Source: an uncultured Altererythrobacter sp.
Lineage (GTDB): Bacteria; Pseudomonadota; Alphaproteobacteria; Sphingomonadales; Sphingomonadaceae
Assembly: GCA_913055875.1 (NCBI GenBank)
Contig: CAJXJY010000009.1
Coordinates: 62,001-126,000, forward strand
DNA length: 64,000 nt
Reading direction: 5' to 3'
The notes below the pieces were generated by a model, which did no database searches, had not been told where the DNA came from, and saw nothing but the letters and a program-made list of their open reading frames with translations. Both the position numbers and the translations under genes were made by a program. Positions 8,329-17,360 of the stretch are shown here, in pieces. How positions within the stretch are numbered: position 1 is the stretch's first letter; every line of letters starts with the position of its first letter.

Positions 8329-9510
8329 TCAGGCCGCTTCGCTGACAACCTGGTTGCGGCCACGGTCCTTGGCCCGGTACATCGCCAGGTCCGAGCGGCG
8401 CAGCGCATGGTCGATCGTCTCGCCGGGCTCGCACGAGGCGAGCCCGATCGAGGCGGTGACGCGGATCGCGGAATTGCCGAGCTTGTCCGGGATGCGCTGG
8501 ATGCGGCGGCGCAGCGCCTCGGCGAGTCCGGTCGCGGCGGCGCGGTCCACGCCTTCGACCAGCAGCGCGAATTCCTCGCCTCCGAGCCGCACCGCGCGGT
8601 GGCAATTGTGCGGCAGGGTGCGGACCACGCCGCGCATTTCGTCGGCGGTCGCGACCAGCACCCGGTCGCCGGTTTCGTGTCCGAAGCGGTCGTTGATCGC
8701 CTTGAAGTGATCGAGATCGATCGCGAGGATGTGCCGCAGCACTCCGCTGTGCTGCGCGGGCGCATCGTGTTCGAAGAAGGCGCGGCGGTTTAGCAGGCCG
8801 GTCAGCGGATCGTGTTGCGAGAGGAATTCGGCCTGCGCGAAGGCTTCGGCGAGTTCGTCGCCGAGCCGCCGGTTCTCGACCAGCATTTCGCAGGCCGCAA
8901 TCTGCTGTTTCGCCGCGGCGAGGGCGAAGCCGGCGATGCCGGCCGAAACCGCGAGTACGGTAAGACACATTGCCGGCGAAACGTGGTCGAGATTCATCAG
9001 GATCGAGATCAGCAACGTCGCGGTGAACGTCCCGACCAGCGCGAACATCGGCCAGCGCATCGGGCCGTAGGTCACCGCGACCATCGCGACGCCGACGATG
9101 ACGATCCCGCGTATGGTGCTGATCGAAGCGTCGCCGGGGCGGGGCGTCTCGAACGGATAGAGCAGCAGCGCCCAGGTGACGCCCGCCACCGCCAGCGCAC
9201 AGATGGTGAGGCAGATATGCGGGCGCAGCTTCGCACCGCGCTCGAGCGCCTTGCGCAGCCGGTCGGTCGACCAGTGGCTGAAGGCGAGCGAGGCGAGCCG
9301 CAGCGTCAGCGGAACCACCAGCGCGTCGGCATAGGGGAGGGTGATGGCGGCGATCGCCAGCACGATCCAGGTCAGCAAGCTATAGGGAATCGCGCGTTGT
9401 TCGCGGTCGAGAACGGTGCGCACGACCTCGCACCGGACGTCACGCTCCCACGTCTCGTCGCGCAGGATATCGTGCAGCCCCTTGACCGGATTGGCGACCG
9501 TTCTTCCCAA
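8329..9510 (-). CDS. Membrane diguanylate cyclase (GGDEF)
   Basis: 393 residues: about six hydrophobic segments between residues 40 and 205, a short linker helix, then a GGDEF domain (HDPLTGLLNRRAF, DLDHFKAINDRFGH, LGGEEF). Substrate- and metal-binding residues are intact, so it should make cyclic di-GMP from two GTP. The RxxD inhibitory site normally five residues before GGEEF is absent (AVRLGGEEF is preceded by NCH), so product feedback inhibition is not expected. The membrane part resembles no sensor domain I can name. Divergent from the next gene. Confidence 0.88.
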   Translation of the reverse strand: MGRTVANPVKGLHDILRDETWERDVRCEVVRTVLDREQRAIPYSLLTWIVLAIAAITLPYADALVVPLTLRLASLAFSHWSTDRLRKALERGAKLRPHICLTICALAVAGVTWALLLYPFETPRPGDASISTIRGIVIVGVAMVAVTYGPMRWPMFALVGTFTATLLISILMNLDHVSPAMCLTVLAVSAGIAGFALAAAKQQIAACEMLVENRRLGDELAEAFAQAEFLSQHDPLTGLLNRRAFFEHDAPAQHSGVLRHILAIDLDHFKAINDRFGHETGDRVLVATADEMRGVVRTLPHNCHRAVRLGGEEFALLVEGVDRAAATGLAEALRRRIQRIPDKLGNSAIRVTASIGLASCEPGETIDHALRRSDLAMYRAKDRGRNQVVSEAA

Positions 9511-9707
9511 GTTTTCCGCCCTTTGGCGGGGTGGAATGCACCCCGGGTTCCTGGCCGGGATAACGGCTGATGGTTAATTTGGAGTTGAGGGCAGGCCGCA
9601 CACAATATTCCAACCGTTATTGCTGGATGATTTACTTGCTTTCGAAGAGTCTCGTCAGGTGATGCAGGTAAGTCAGTGCTTAACGAATACGCGTTACGTC
9701 GCCGGGA

Positions 9708-11495
9708 ATGATCGACACCGAGCTTACCGGTAGAAGGGTCGACGACACGGGCGCAAACGCCAGGATCGCATGTTTCCTGGTCACCTATTTCGTCGTTACC
9801 TCGGCGACCATCTACGCGACTCGCTTCAGCGGCGGGCTCGCGCTCGTCTGGCTGGGTACGGGGATTCTCACCGGCCTGTTCGTCCATATTCCCTACAAGC
9901 TGTGGCCGCGCACGCTGGCCTATTTCACCGCCGCGAGCGCCTGCGCGACGACACTGTTCGGGTTCGGGCCGATGCCGGCCGTGCCGCTGGCGCTGGTCAA
10001 TATCGGCGAGGCGGCCGCGATCGCGCTGGTCCTGCGCAAACTGTGTCCGAAGCTGGATTTCCTCGAAAACTACCGCTCGCTCGCGATCCTCGCCGTCGCC
10101 GGCGGCATCGCCGGACCCGCGCTCGCCGCCGTCCCGGGCGCGCTGATCGTGGTGACGCTGGCAACAGGCGGCACGTGGCTCGAATCCTTCGAACTCTGGA
10201 TCGCCGGTCACGGGGTCGGCACGCTGCTGGTACTGCCGCTGGCGATGCTGGTTGCGCGCGGCAGTTTCATGCGCTTGGTTCACGCCGCGCCCGTCCGCGG
10301 CATCGTCGAGCTCGCACTGACGGCAATAGCGACGATCGCCGTTACGGTGCTGTCGCTGCTGGAGGTCGAGCTTCCGACGCTGTTCCTGCCGGTCGTGCCG
10401 CTGATCGCTGCGTGTCTGCTGTTCGGCTGGCTCGGGGCGGCGGTGGTCCTGTTGTGCATCGTCGTTACCTCGAGCACCATGCTGGCGATGGGTGCGGGAC
10501 ATGTCTCGGGGATCGAGGGCGGAATGACTGTGCAGGCGCTGTTCCTGCAATTCTATTTCGTCGTTCTCATGTTTCTCGCGCTGCCGGTGTCGGCCGTGCT
10601 GGCGCGCAACCGGAGCCTGCTGGCCAACATCACCAAGCGCGACGCGCTGCACAGGCTCATCACCGATCATTCCGACGACGCGATGCTGACCGTCGGTCTC
10701 GACGGACGAATCCACTTCGCCTCGCACGCCGCCTGCGCGCTTGCCGGGGAGGAGGCGCTGCAGGGCCGCAAGCTGACCGAGCTGGCGCTCGTCCGCGACC
10801 TGAAGGGATTGCGCCGCACCTTCCTGCTCGCTGCGGACGCTCCCGGCGAAACGATGATCCACGAGCACCCGTTCGGCGATTACGAGGACCGGATTTATAT
10901 CGAGACCAAGGTGTGCGCCTATCCGGACGAGGACGGCAAACCGGCCGGTTTCGTGGTCGCCGCTCGCGATGTGACGCGTCGCCGCGAACGCGAGCTGGCG
11001 CACGAGAAGGTCGAACAGACCGACCCGCTGACCGGCCTTCCCAACCGGCGCAAGTTCTTCAAGCGATTGAAGGATGTGTCCGCCCATGCGGGCGATCGCC
11101 CGTGTTCGCTGGCGGTGTTCGACATCGACGATTTCGCGGCGATCAACCGCCGCTACGGCCGCGATGTCGGCGACCTGATCCTGCGCCATATCGGCAAGAC
11201 GTTGCGTCTCAGGGGCGGCGACGAACTGTTCTTCGCGCGGTTGTCGGGCGAGGAATTCGGGCTGATCGCGACGGGGTACGACACCCGCGAGGCGGAAGCC
11301 TTGTGCTGGGGCGTGGCGGAGGAGATCGGGCATCGCGATGCGACGGCGAGCCGGGCGACCCCGCCGGTCGCGGTCAGCTTCGGGGTGGTGGAGCTACGTG
11401 CCGACGAAGCCGCTCCGGACGCAATGCGCAGACTGGACGACCGGCTGATGCAGGTAAAGACGCAGGTGGCGCGGAAAGTACGGCGGAGAGCGTAA
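9708..11495 (+). CDS. MASE1-PAS-GGDEF protein with degenerate GGDEF motif
   Basis: 595 residues: an N-terminal MASE1-type integral membrane sensor (about eight segments, residues 18-300, starting YFVVTSATIYATRFSGGLALVW), a PAS domain around 310-430, and a GGDEF domain in the last 165 residues (DPLTGLPNRRKF). The signature is SGEEF instead of GGEEF, and the nucleotide/metal motif reads DIDDFAAINRRYGR, where the usual Lys, Asp and His are replaced. Catalysis may be weak or lost; it could act as a receptor or as a low-activity cyclase. A possible RGGD inhibitory site is two residues out of register. It is transcribed away from the other cyclase gene. Confidence 0.85.
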   Translation: MIDTELTGRRVDDTGANARIACFLVTYFVVTSATIYATRFSGGLALVWLGTGILTGLFVHIPYKLWPRTLAYFTAASACATTLFGFGPMPAVPLALVNIGEAAAIALVLRKLCPKLDFLENYRSLAILAVAGGIAGPALAAVPGALIVVTLATGGTWLESFELWIAGHGVGTLLVLPLAMLVARGSFMRLVHAAPVRGIVELALTAIATIAVTVLSLLEVELPTLFLPVVPLIAACLLFGWLGAAVVLLCIVVTSSTMLAMGAGHVSGIEGGMTVQALFLQFYFVVLMFLALPVSAVLARNRSLLANITKRDALHRLITDHSDDAMLTVGLDGRIHFASHAACALAGEEALQGRKLTELALVRDLKGLRRTFLLAADAPGETMIHEHPFGDYEDRIYIETKVCAYPDEDGKPAGFVVAARDVTRRRERELAHEKVEQTDPLTGLPNRRKFFKRLKDVSAHAGDRPCSLAVFDIDDFAAINRRYGRDVGDLILRHIGKTLRLRGGDELFFARLSGEEFGLIATGYDTREAEALCWGVAEEIGHRDATASRATPPVAVSFGVVELRADEAAPDAMRRLDDRLMQVKTQVARKVRRRA

Positions 11496-11526
11496 GGGGC
11501 GGGGCTGCGGCGGACCGTCGCCCCTT
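11494..11526. terminator. Possible bidirectional terminator between convergent genes
   Basis: Inverted arms AAGGGGCG (11494-11501) and CGCCCCTT (11519-11526) lie between two convergent stop codons. There is no strong T-tract, so the call rests mainly on position. Confidence 0.35.
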
Positions 11527-11530
11527 CGGT

Positions 11531-12304
11531 TCAAACCGTCAGCGAAACAGACCAGTAGTGCGTCAAGAGTCCGCCGGTTCCGACACGGATGCGGGCAAAA
11601 CCGTGATCGCCCCAATCCTCGCCGAAGCTGTTCTGAACCGTCGCGATGGCGTCCGCGTTGCGAAAATCCAGCCCCACCAAGCATAGGCAGTGCGCGAGTT
11701 CGTTGTCCGGATCGGGTTGTCGATCGAAGACGTTTCCGCCGGGCCAGTCGAAAAAAGGGCCTTCCTTGGTGATCCCCATCTCGACCACGATTGGCCCGTG
11801 ATCCTTGAGATGGGAGAACGCCGTTGAGACGGAATCGACCCAATCCGTCTCCCGCACCTTCATCCGGTCATGAGACGCCGTACAGAAACCGTCAGGAACG
11901 GGAATTTGATCGTTATCGGCGACCGCAACGCCATCGTTGCGACACGCGTCGGCAGCGAATTTCGCGTTCAAACCGATCTGCGTGTCCCATTCGTCGGCAA
12001 GGCAATTGTGTATGAATGCCGGAGCGAGCGCGATGTCGGAACCTGTCGATATCCGGTGCTGGGCCTCCATCGCCGCCACGATTGAGAAACTCGTGCACAA
12101 ATTGGTTCTGCCCTGATCGCGAACTCTGGAAAGCACGTCCTTGCCTTCCCAGCTGAAATGGCCCGTCGGCATCTCACGCGATCCGAAATCGGGCGCGAAG
12201 TCACCGGACAGGAGCAGTCCGGGATTGGGCGAAGCGGCGTTGCGGAATTGACGGCTGGCGCGGGCGCGCGCCCGAAGGGTGTCCTCAGGTTTCTCTTCGG
12301 TCAT
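11531..12304 (-). CDS. Papain-fold (C1 family) cysteine peptidase, apparently not exported
   Basis: 257 residues. The full papain catalytic set is visible: Q64 and C70 (VRDQGRTNLCTSF), H205 (NELAHCLCLVGL) and N225 (VQNSFGEDWGDHGF); the last matches the family motif KNSWGxxWGxxGY. There is no signal peptide and no long inhibitory propeptide: about 55 residues precede the catalytic domain. Bacterial C1 enzymes are usually secreted or phage/toxin associated, so a seemingly cytoplasmic form is unusual. It lies 11 bases downstream of the lipoprotein gene and is surely co-transcribed with it. The target is unknown; processing of the lipoprotein or of a translocated partner is speculation. Confidence 0.8.
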   Translation of the reverse strand: MTEEKPEDTLRARARASRQFRNAASPNPGLLLSGDFAPDFGSREMPTGHFSWEGKDVLSRVRDQGRTNLCTSFSIVAAMEAQHRISTGSDIALAPAFIHNCLADEWDTQIGLNAKFAADACRNDGVAVADNDQIPVPDGFCTASHDRMKVRETDWVDSVSTAFSHLKDHGPIVVEMGITKEGPFFDWPGGNVFDRQPDPDNELAHCLCLVGLDFRNADAIATVQNSFGEDWGDHGFARIRVGTGGLLTHYWSVSLTV

Positions 12305-12315
12305 GATTGGGCCCT

Positions 12316-13785
12316 TCAGTCGCCCACGAGAGGCGAGTCGGATTTGGCCGCCTCCAGTTTTTGCCGTGCTTCGATGACGCCGAGTTCCGCTTCCAGCAAT
12401 GCCTTCTCTTCGAGAAAGGCCTGGGTCGGCGTCTGTTCGCCAGCCAACTGATCTTCCAGACCGGCGATCTTCGCGCGCAGTTCGAGCTCGTCGGCTCGTG
12501 CCTTAAGCGCAGCTTGGTCGCGGCCGTCGAGTTCGGCCTTGAAGCCGGCGACCTGCGAAACGCCATCTGAAGCGACCTTTGCCAAGCCCTGCCCCGCAGT
12601 CGACGTGGTTTTCGATCCACCCTTGGTTAATTGGCCGTTCTCGTCAAAAGCGAGCGAACAGCCCATCGAAGTGAGGGCGCGGCTGCGACATGACAGCTGC
12701 CCGATACGGCCGAGTTGCAGCAGCGGATATTGCTTGGACAATAGCACTTTCTCTTCGGTCTTGGTGGTCCCGTCCGAAGCCGTGCTGACCGATTTCGGCT
12801 GAACGATCTTCAGCGTTCCCGGCCGGGCCGAACGATAGGGTATACCCCTCGTCAAATCGGTGTTTGTCAGCGTCGGGTGCTTGGGTGTCGGACCTTGCAC
12901 TGGAGAAACGGCGTAGGTCACCGTCAAGCGTTCGGCCAAGCCGGGGTTGGGTACTTGTCCCGGCTTTACCCAGCGTTGCATCATCGCCGCAAACCGGGCC
13001 GAATTGAATTGCGAAATTGTTCCCGAAAAGGTCGATCCGTTTTCCGGCAAAGCGAATCTAACCTTGTGCGAAATCGGCTCGGCCAGCTTCTTGAGCTTGG
13101 TCTGGGCCGCTTCGAGTGATTCGGTTCTAAGTACCAGCAGGTCGTAGGCTTCGCGGTATTTCCTTGCCGTGTCGGGATCGATATAAGGGGCAAGCTTGTC
13201 GGCCTTTGCCTTTATGCGGTCGAATTGTTCGCTGGCTGTCTTGTGATCTGTGAGCCGCGAAGCAACCGTGCCCTTTTGCCGGTTATAGGCTTCCAGGGCC
13301 TTTGCCGTGTTCTCGTTGCAGAGATTTGCTCGCTCACTGCCATCGCCCGCTCCCGGTGCGGCGACCATCTTCGCGATGCCGAGCGCTGCCTGTAACCCGC
13401 CGGCGATGATCTCGACCGATTTGTCCTCGGCTGTCGCGTTGATACTCTTCACCATACCCGACGGGTGGTATTCGATATTCACTTCGCTGGTCTTGGCGAA
13501 GGACGAAAGACTGTTCGGGTCGACGTAGTATCGTTGTTCGGGATCGGGAAAGCGTTTCTTTTCTTCGACCGCCGCCGAAACCTTCAGGTCCAGGGTGTGG
13601 CAATCGGTCAGCTGGTAGACGACCGCGCCATGAAACTGATCGAAGTAGAGATCGTAGGGAAGACCGTTCTGAATGGCGTATGTGCCGTCGCTCTCCAGTG
13701 GTACAGCCTTGGTTAGCGTGAGATTGGTCGCACATCCTGCCAAGGCCAAAGAAATAATCCCCAGCACCGATAGCTTCGTTCGCAT
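12316..13785 (-). CDS. Large lipoprotein with C-terminal coiled coil, unknown function
   Basis: 489 residues; family not recognised. Three ATGs in a row (13791, 13788, 13785) follow GAGGGGGAG; the third has the best spacing and gives a standard lipoprotein signal (SLALAGC). The mature protein begins with a short beta-rich region (YQLTDCHTLDLKVSAAVEEKK, then DPEQRYYVDPNSL). It continues with a helical stretch (residues about 150-225), a second beta-rich part with LPENGSTFSGTI, and ends in a charged coiled coil (about 425-485, repeated Ala/Glu/Leu/Lys). It is the first gene of a two-gene operon with the cysteine peptidase. Base composition is less GC-rich than the neighbours, suggesting acquisition. 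Confidence 0.75.
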   Translation of the reverse strand: MRTKLSVLGIISLALAGCATNLTLTKAVPLESDGTYAIQNGLPYDLYFDQFHGAVVYQLTDCHTLDLKVSAAVEEKKRFPDPEQRYYVDPNSLSSFAKTSEVNIEYHPSGMVKSINATAEDKSVEIIAGGLQAALGIAKMVAAPGAGDGSERANLCNENTAKALEAYNRQKGTVASRLTDHKTASEQFDRIKAKADKLAPYIDPDTARKYREAYDLLVLRTESLEAAQTKLKKLAEPISHKVRFALPENGSTFSGTISQFNSARFAAMMQRWVKPGQVPNPGLAERLTVTYAVSPVQGPTPKHPTLTNTDLTRGIPYRSARPGTLKIVQPKSVSTASDGTTKTEEKVLLSKQYPLLQLGRIGQLSCRSRALTSMGCSLAFDENGQLTKGGSKTTSTAGQGLAKVASDGVSQVAGFKAELDGRDQAALKARADELELRAKIAGLEDQLAGEQTPTQAFLEEKALLEAELGVIEARQKLEAAKSDSPLVGD

Positions 13786-14087
13786 CATCATCTCCCCCTC
13801 GATAACGATCGAAACTATAATTGATCTGGCGTAGCGAGTCATACATTTTCTTCGACAAATGAACATCAGTAAACATGGACATCTGTCGGCTGGCATTCGT
13901 GAACTGTGCAGTAAAGTAGCGAGATTGCCGATCGACGGGTCTGACGCTACGGCACATGTCGCTTGTCGCGCGTGTGACAGATCTCTTTCTCGGCTTGTGG
14001 AGGTGGGCTTTTGGCCGACGAGCGTATCGCATTGCTTGCAACCGGATTTTGATCGGGAATGCAGCGTAGTCGGCTCTTGACCAGCAC

Positions 14088-14102
14088 GAACATTTCCGGA
14101 AC
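14088..14102. promoter_or_regulatory. SOS (LexA) box of uvrA
   Basis: GAAC-ATTTCCG-GAAC is the reverse complement of the alphaproteobacterial SOS operator GTTC-N7-GTTC with exact spacing. It ends 11 bases before the uvrA start, in a position to block transcription when LexA is bound. The rest of 13786-14087, between the divergent genes, holds no gene that I can see. Confidence 0.85.
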
Positions 14103-14113
14103 AGCGCTCAGCT

Positions 14114-17100
14114 ATGCCCCTCACTACCATCTCCGTCCGCGGCGCGCGGGAACACAACCTCAAGGGGGTCGATATCGACCTCCCGCGCGACAGCCTGATC
14201 GTCATCACCGGGCTCTCGGGTTCGGGCAAGTCGAGCCTCGCCTTCGATACCATCTATGCCGAGGGGCAGCGGCGTTACGTCGAATCGCTTTCCGCCTATG
14301 CGCGGCAGTTCCTCGAGATGATGCAGAAGCCCGATGTCGAGCATATCGACGGGCTCAGCCCCGCGATCTCGATCGAGCAGAAGACCACCAGCCGCAATCC
14401 GCGCTCGACCGTCGCCACCGTCACCGAGATCTACGACTATATGCGGCTGCTGTGGGCGCGGGTGGGGGTGCCGTACTCGCCCGCCACCGGGCAGCCGATC
14501 GAGGCGCAGACGGTCTCCAACATGGTCGACCGGGTCATGGCGCTGCCCGAGGGTACGCGCCTCTATTTGCTCGCGCCGGTCGTGCGCGGGCGCAAGGGCG
14601 AGTACCGCAAGGAGCTGGCAGAGTGGCAGAAGGCCGGCTTCACCCGCGTGCGGATCGACGGCGAGATGTTTCCGATCGAGGAAGCGCCCGCGCTCGACAA
14701 GAAATTCAAGCACGATATCGAGGTGGTGGTCGACCGGCTCGCGGTGAAGGAAGGGCTGGAAACGCGGCTCGCCGACAGTTTCGAGACCGCGCTACGGCTG
14801 GCCGAGGGGCTGGCCTATGTCGATTTGGCGGATGGGACGGTGGCCGATGCGGCCCCCTCCGAGCCTCGCTCCGCTCCGCCCACCTCCCCCAGCGGGGGAG
14901 GATCGAAAGACGCAAATCCTCCCCCGCTGGGGGAGGTGGCAGTCGCGCAAGCGACTGACGGTGGGGGCCGGTCCGGCGGCAAGATGAAGGGCGCCGGCGT
15001 CCCCGACAACCGCATCGTCTTCAGCGAAAAATTCGCCTGCCCGGTCTCCGGCTTCACCATCGAGGAAATCGAGCCGCGGCTGTTCTCCTTCAACGCCCCC
15101 CAGGGTGCGTGCCCGACCTGCGACGGGATCGGCGAGAAGCAGCTGTTCGATCCGCAACTGGTGGTGCCGAACGAGGCGCTCACGCTGAAGAAGGGCGCGG
15201 TGGTGCCGTGGGCCAAGTCGAACCCGCCGAGCCCCTATTACATGCAGGTGCTGCAATCGCTTGCGACCGAGTACGGCTTCGATCTCGAAACGCCGTGGAA
15301 CGAGCTGGCGGAGGAGCACCGTGACGTGATCCTGCACGGCACGCGGGGCAAGCGCGTGCCGCTGACCTTCAGGGACGGGCGCAAGCAATACACCGTCAAC
15401 AAGCCGTTCGAGGGCGTGATCGGCAATCTCAACCGCCGCCTGCGGCAGACCGAAAGTGCGTGGATGCGCGAGGAGCTGAGCAAGTTCCAGACCGCGCAGC
15501 CATGCGAGACCTGCGGCGGCAAGCGATTGAACGAGAAGGCGCTGGCGGTAAAGGTCCCGAGCGCCGACGGCCCGACCGATATCGCGACGCCGACGAAAAT
15601 GAGCGTCGCCGATGCGGTGGCGTGGTTCGGTTCGCTCGACGAGCACCTCAACCCGACCCAGCAGCAGATCGCCAAGGCCATCCTCAAGGAGATCAACGAG
15701 CGGCTCGGCTTCCTCGACAATGTCGGCCTCGACTACCTCAATCTCGACCGCACCAGCGGCACGCTCAGCGGCGGCGAGAGCCAGCGCATCCGGCTGGCGA
15801 GCCAGATCGGCAGCGGGCTCTCCGGCGTGCTCTACGTGCTCGACGAGCCGAGTATCGGTCTCCACCAGCGCGACAACGACCGGCTGCTCGAAACATTGAA
15901 GCGGCTACGCGACCTCGGCAACACGGTGATCGTGGTCGAGCACGACGAGGACGCGATCCGCAGCGCCGACCACGTGGTCGACCTCGGCCCCGGCGCGGGG
16001 GTGCGCGGGGGCGAGGTGGTGGCGCAGGGCACGCTCAAACAGGTGCTCAAGGCGAAGAACTCGCTCACCGCCGACTACCTCACCGGCCGCCGCGAGATCG
16101 CCGTCCCGGCCACCCGCCGCAAGGGCAACGGCCAGCATCTCACCGTGCACGGTGCGCGCGCCAACAATCTCAAATCGATCGACGCCGAGATCCCGCTCGG
16201 CACCTTCACCTGCATCACCGGCGTCAGCGGCAGCGGCAAGTCGAGCCTGGTGGTCGACACGCTCTACCCTGCCTCGGCGCGCGCGCTCAACAACGCCCGC
16301 GTCATCGCCGGGCCGCACGACAAGGTGACGGGCCTCGAATATTGCGACAAGGTGATCGAGATCGACCAGTCGCCGATCGGCCGCACCCCGCGCTCGAACC
16401 CGGCGACCTATACCGGCGCCTTCACCCAGATCCGCGACTGGTTCGCCGGCCTGCCCGAGGCGCAGGCGCGCGGCTACAAGCCGGGGCGGTTCAGCTTCAA
16501 CGTCAAGGGCGGCCGGTGCGAGGCGTGCCAGGGCGACGGGCTGATCAAGATCGAGATGCACTTCCTGCCCGACGTCTACGTCACCTGCGAGGAATGCGGC
16601 GGGCGGCGCTACAACCGCGAGACGCTCGAGGTGAAGTTCAAGGGCCACTCGATCGCCGACGTGCTCGACATGACGATCGAGGACGCGGAGACCTTCTTCA
16701 AGGCCGTCCCCCCGATCCGCGACAAGATGCATATGCTGAACGAGGTCGGGCTCGGCTACGTCAAGGTCGGCCAGCAGGCGACCACCCTGTCGGGCGGCGA
16801 GGCGCAGAGAGTGAAGCTGGCGAAGGAATTGTCCAAGCGCTCGACCGGGCAGACGCTCTACATCCTCGACGAGCCGACCACCGGGCTGCATTTCGAGGAC
16901 GTGCGGAAATTGCTGGAGGTGCTGCACCGGCTGGTGGAGCAGGGGAACAGCGTGGTGGTGATCGAGCACAATCTCGACGTGATCAAGACGGCGGACCATA
17001 TCCTGGATTTAGGTCCGGACGGAGGCGTGCGAGGAGGCGAAATCGTCGCCGAGGGCACGCCTGAAGAGGTGGCTGCGACATCCGCGAGCTACACGGGACA

Positions 17101-17146
17101 GTATCTGAAACCTATGCTGGAGCGGACCAAGGAAGCCGCCGAGTGA
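14114..17146 (+). CDS. uvrA: UvrABC excision nuclease subunit A, with in-frame repeat insertion
   Basis: 1010 residues, about 40-60 longer than usual. Damage-sensing ATPase of nucleotide excision repair; acts as a dimer with UvrB. Two ABC ATPase halves are complete: Walker [10 protein letters not shown] near 34-42 and GVSGSGKSS near 706, signature LSGGESQRI and LSGGEAQRV, and Walker B VLDEPS and ILDEPT. Zinc-binding cysteine pairs include [20 protein letters not shown] and CEECGG. Residues about 246-285 ([16 protein letters not shown] onward) are encoded by a perfect inverted repeat inserted in frame just before [15 protein letters not shown], in a loop of the first half. SOS box immediately upstream. 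Confidence 0.97.
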   Translation: MPLTTISVRGAREHNLKGVDIDLPRDSLIVITGLSGSGKSSLAFDTIYAEGQRRYVESLSAYARQFLEMMQKPDVEHIDGLSPAISIEQKTTSRNPRSTVATVTEIYDYMRLLWARVGVPYSPATGQPIEAQTVSNMVDRVMALPEGTRLYLLAPVVRGRKGEYRKELAEWQKAGFTRVRIDGEMFPIEEAPALDKKFKHDIEVVVDRLAVKEGLETRLADSFETALRLAEGLAYVDLADGTVADAAPSEPRSAPPTSPSGGGSKDANPPPLGEVAVAQATDGGGRSGGKMKGAGVPDNRIVFSEKFACPVSGFTIEEIEPRLFSFNAPQGACPTCDGIGEKQLFDPQLVVPNEALTLKKGAVVPWAKSNPPSPYYMQVLQSLATEYGFDLETPWNELAEEHRDVILHGTRGKRVPLTFRDGRKQYTVNKPFEGVIGNLNRRLRQTESAWMREELSKFQTAQPCETCGGKRLNEKALAVKVPSADGPTDIATPTKMSVADAVAWFGSLDEHLNPTQQQIAKAILKEINERLGFLDNVGLDYLNLDRTSGTLSGGESQRIRLASQIGSGLSGVLYVLDEPSIGLHQRDNDRLLETLKRLRDLGNTVIVVEHDEDAIRSADHVVDLGPGAGVRGGEVVAQGTLKQVLKAKNSLTADYLTGRREIAVPATRRKGNGQHLTVHGARANNLKSIDAEIPLGTFTCITGVSGSGKSSLVVDTLYPASARALNNARVIAGPHDKVTGLEYCDKVIEIDQSPIGRTPRSNPATYTGAFTQIRDWFAGLPEAQARGYKPGRFSFNVKGGRCEACQGDGLIKIEMHFLPDVYVTCEECGGRRYNRETLEVKFKGHSIADVLDMTIEDAETFFKAVPPIRDKMHMLNEVGLGYVKVGQQATTLSGGEAQRVKLAKELSKRSTGQTLYILDEPTTGLHFEDVRKLLEVLHRLVEQGNSVVVIEHNLDVIKTADHILDLGPDGGVRGGEIVAEGTPEEVAATSASYTGQYLKPMLERTKEAAE
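14853..14967. repeat. In-frame palindromic element inside uvrA
   Basis: Perfect 23-base inverted arms: 14881-14903 (CACCTCCCCCAGCGGGGGAG plus GAT) and 14916-14938, separated by 12 bases. They are followed by a second small hairpin CAGTCGC-gcaa-GCGACTG and flanked by sequence typical of intergenic sphingomonad repeats. The element is translated without a stop in this frame, adding roughly 38 residues to UvrA. Confidence 0.9.
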
Positions 17147-17168
17147 ATGTGATAGTTTGCCTTTGATC

Positions 17169-17217
17169 GAGCCTGTTCTGAGCGGAGCGGAGAACGCAGT
17201 TTGTAGCGCAGTCGAAG
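17169..17217. repeat. Degenerate copy of the CTGAGCCTGTCGAAGG-type palindrome
   Basis: Sequence GAGCCTGTTCTGAGCGGAGC followed by a stretch ending GCAGTCGAAGG resembles a decayed copy of the repeat family intact at 19547-19639. It sits between the end of uvrA and the decayed duplicate of its 3' end. Confidence 0.4.
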
Positions 17218-17219
17218 GG

Positions 17220-17324
17220 ACCGCAGACCGTATCCTCGACCTCGGCCTTGAGGGCGAGGTGTGCAAGGGTGAAGTTATGGCGGAGGCGGAGCGGCAATCG
17301 GCATTCTTAGAGGCTGTCGAGTAA
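17220..17324 (+). pseudogene. Decayed duplicate of the uvrA 3' end
   Basis: In the frame ending at the TAA at 17322-17324 the translation begins TADRILDLGLEGEVCKGEV, which aligns with the UvrA C-terminal [19 protein letters not shown]. The flanking bases after both stops are also alike (GAGTGAATGT and GAGTAAATGT). The copy lacks everything upstream, so it is a non-functional fragment of about 35 codons, separated from the real gene by a degenerate repeat and followed at once by the AT-rich kinase gene. Confidence 0.75.
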
Positions 17325-17360
17325 ATGTAATTATCTGCGCCAGTCACCTAGTATCGATGA

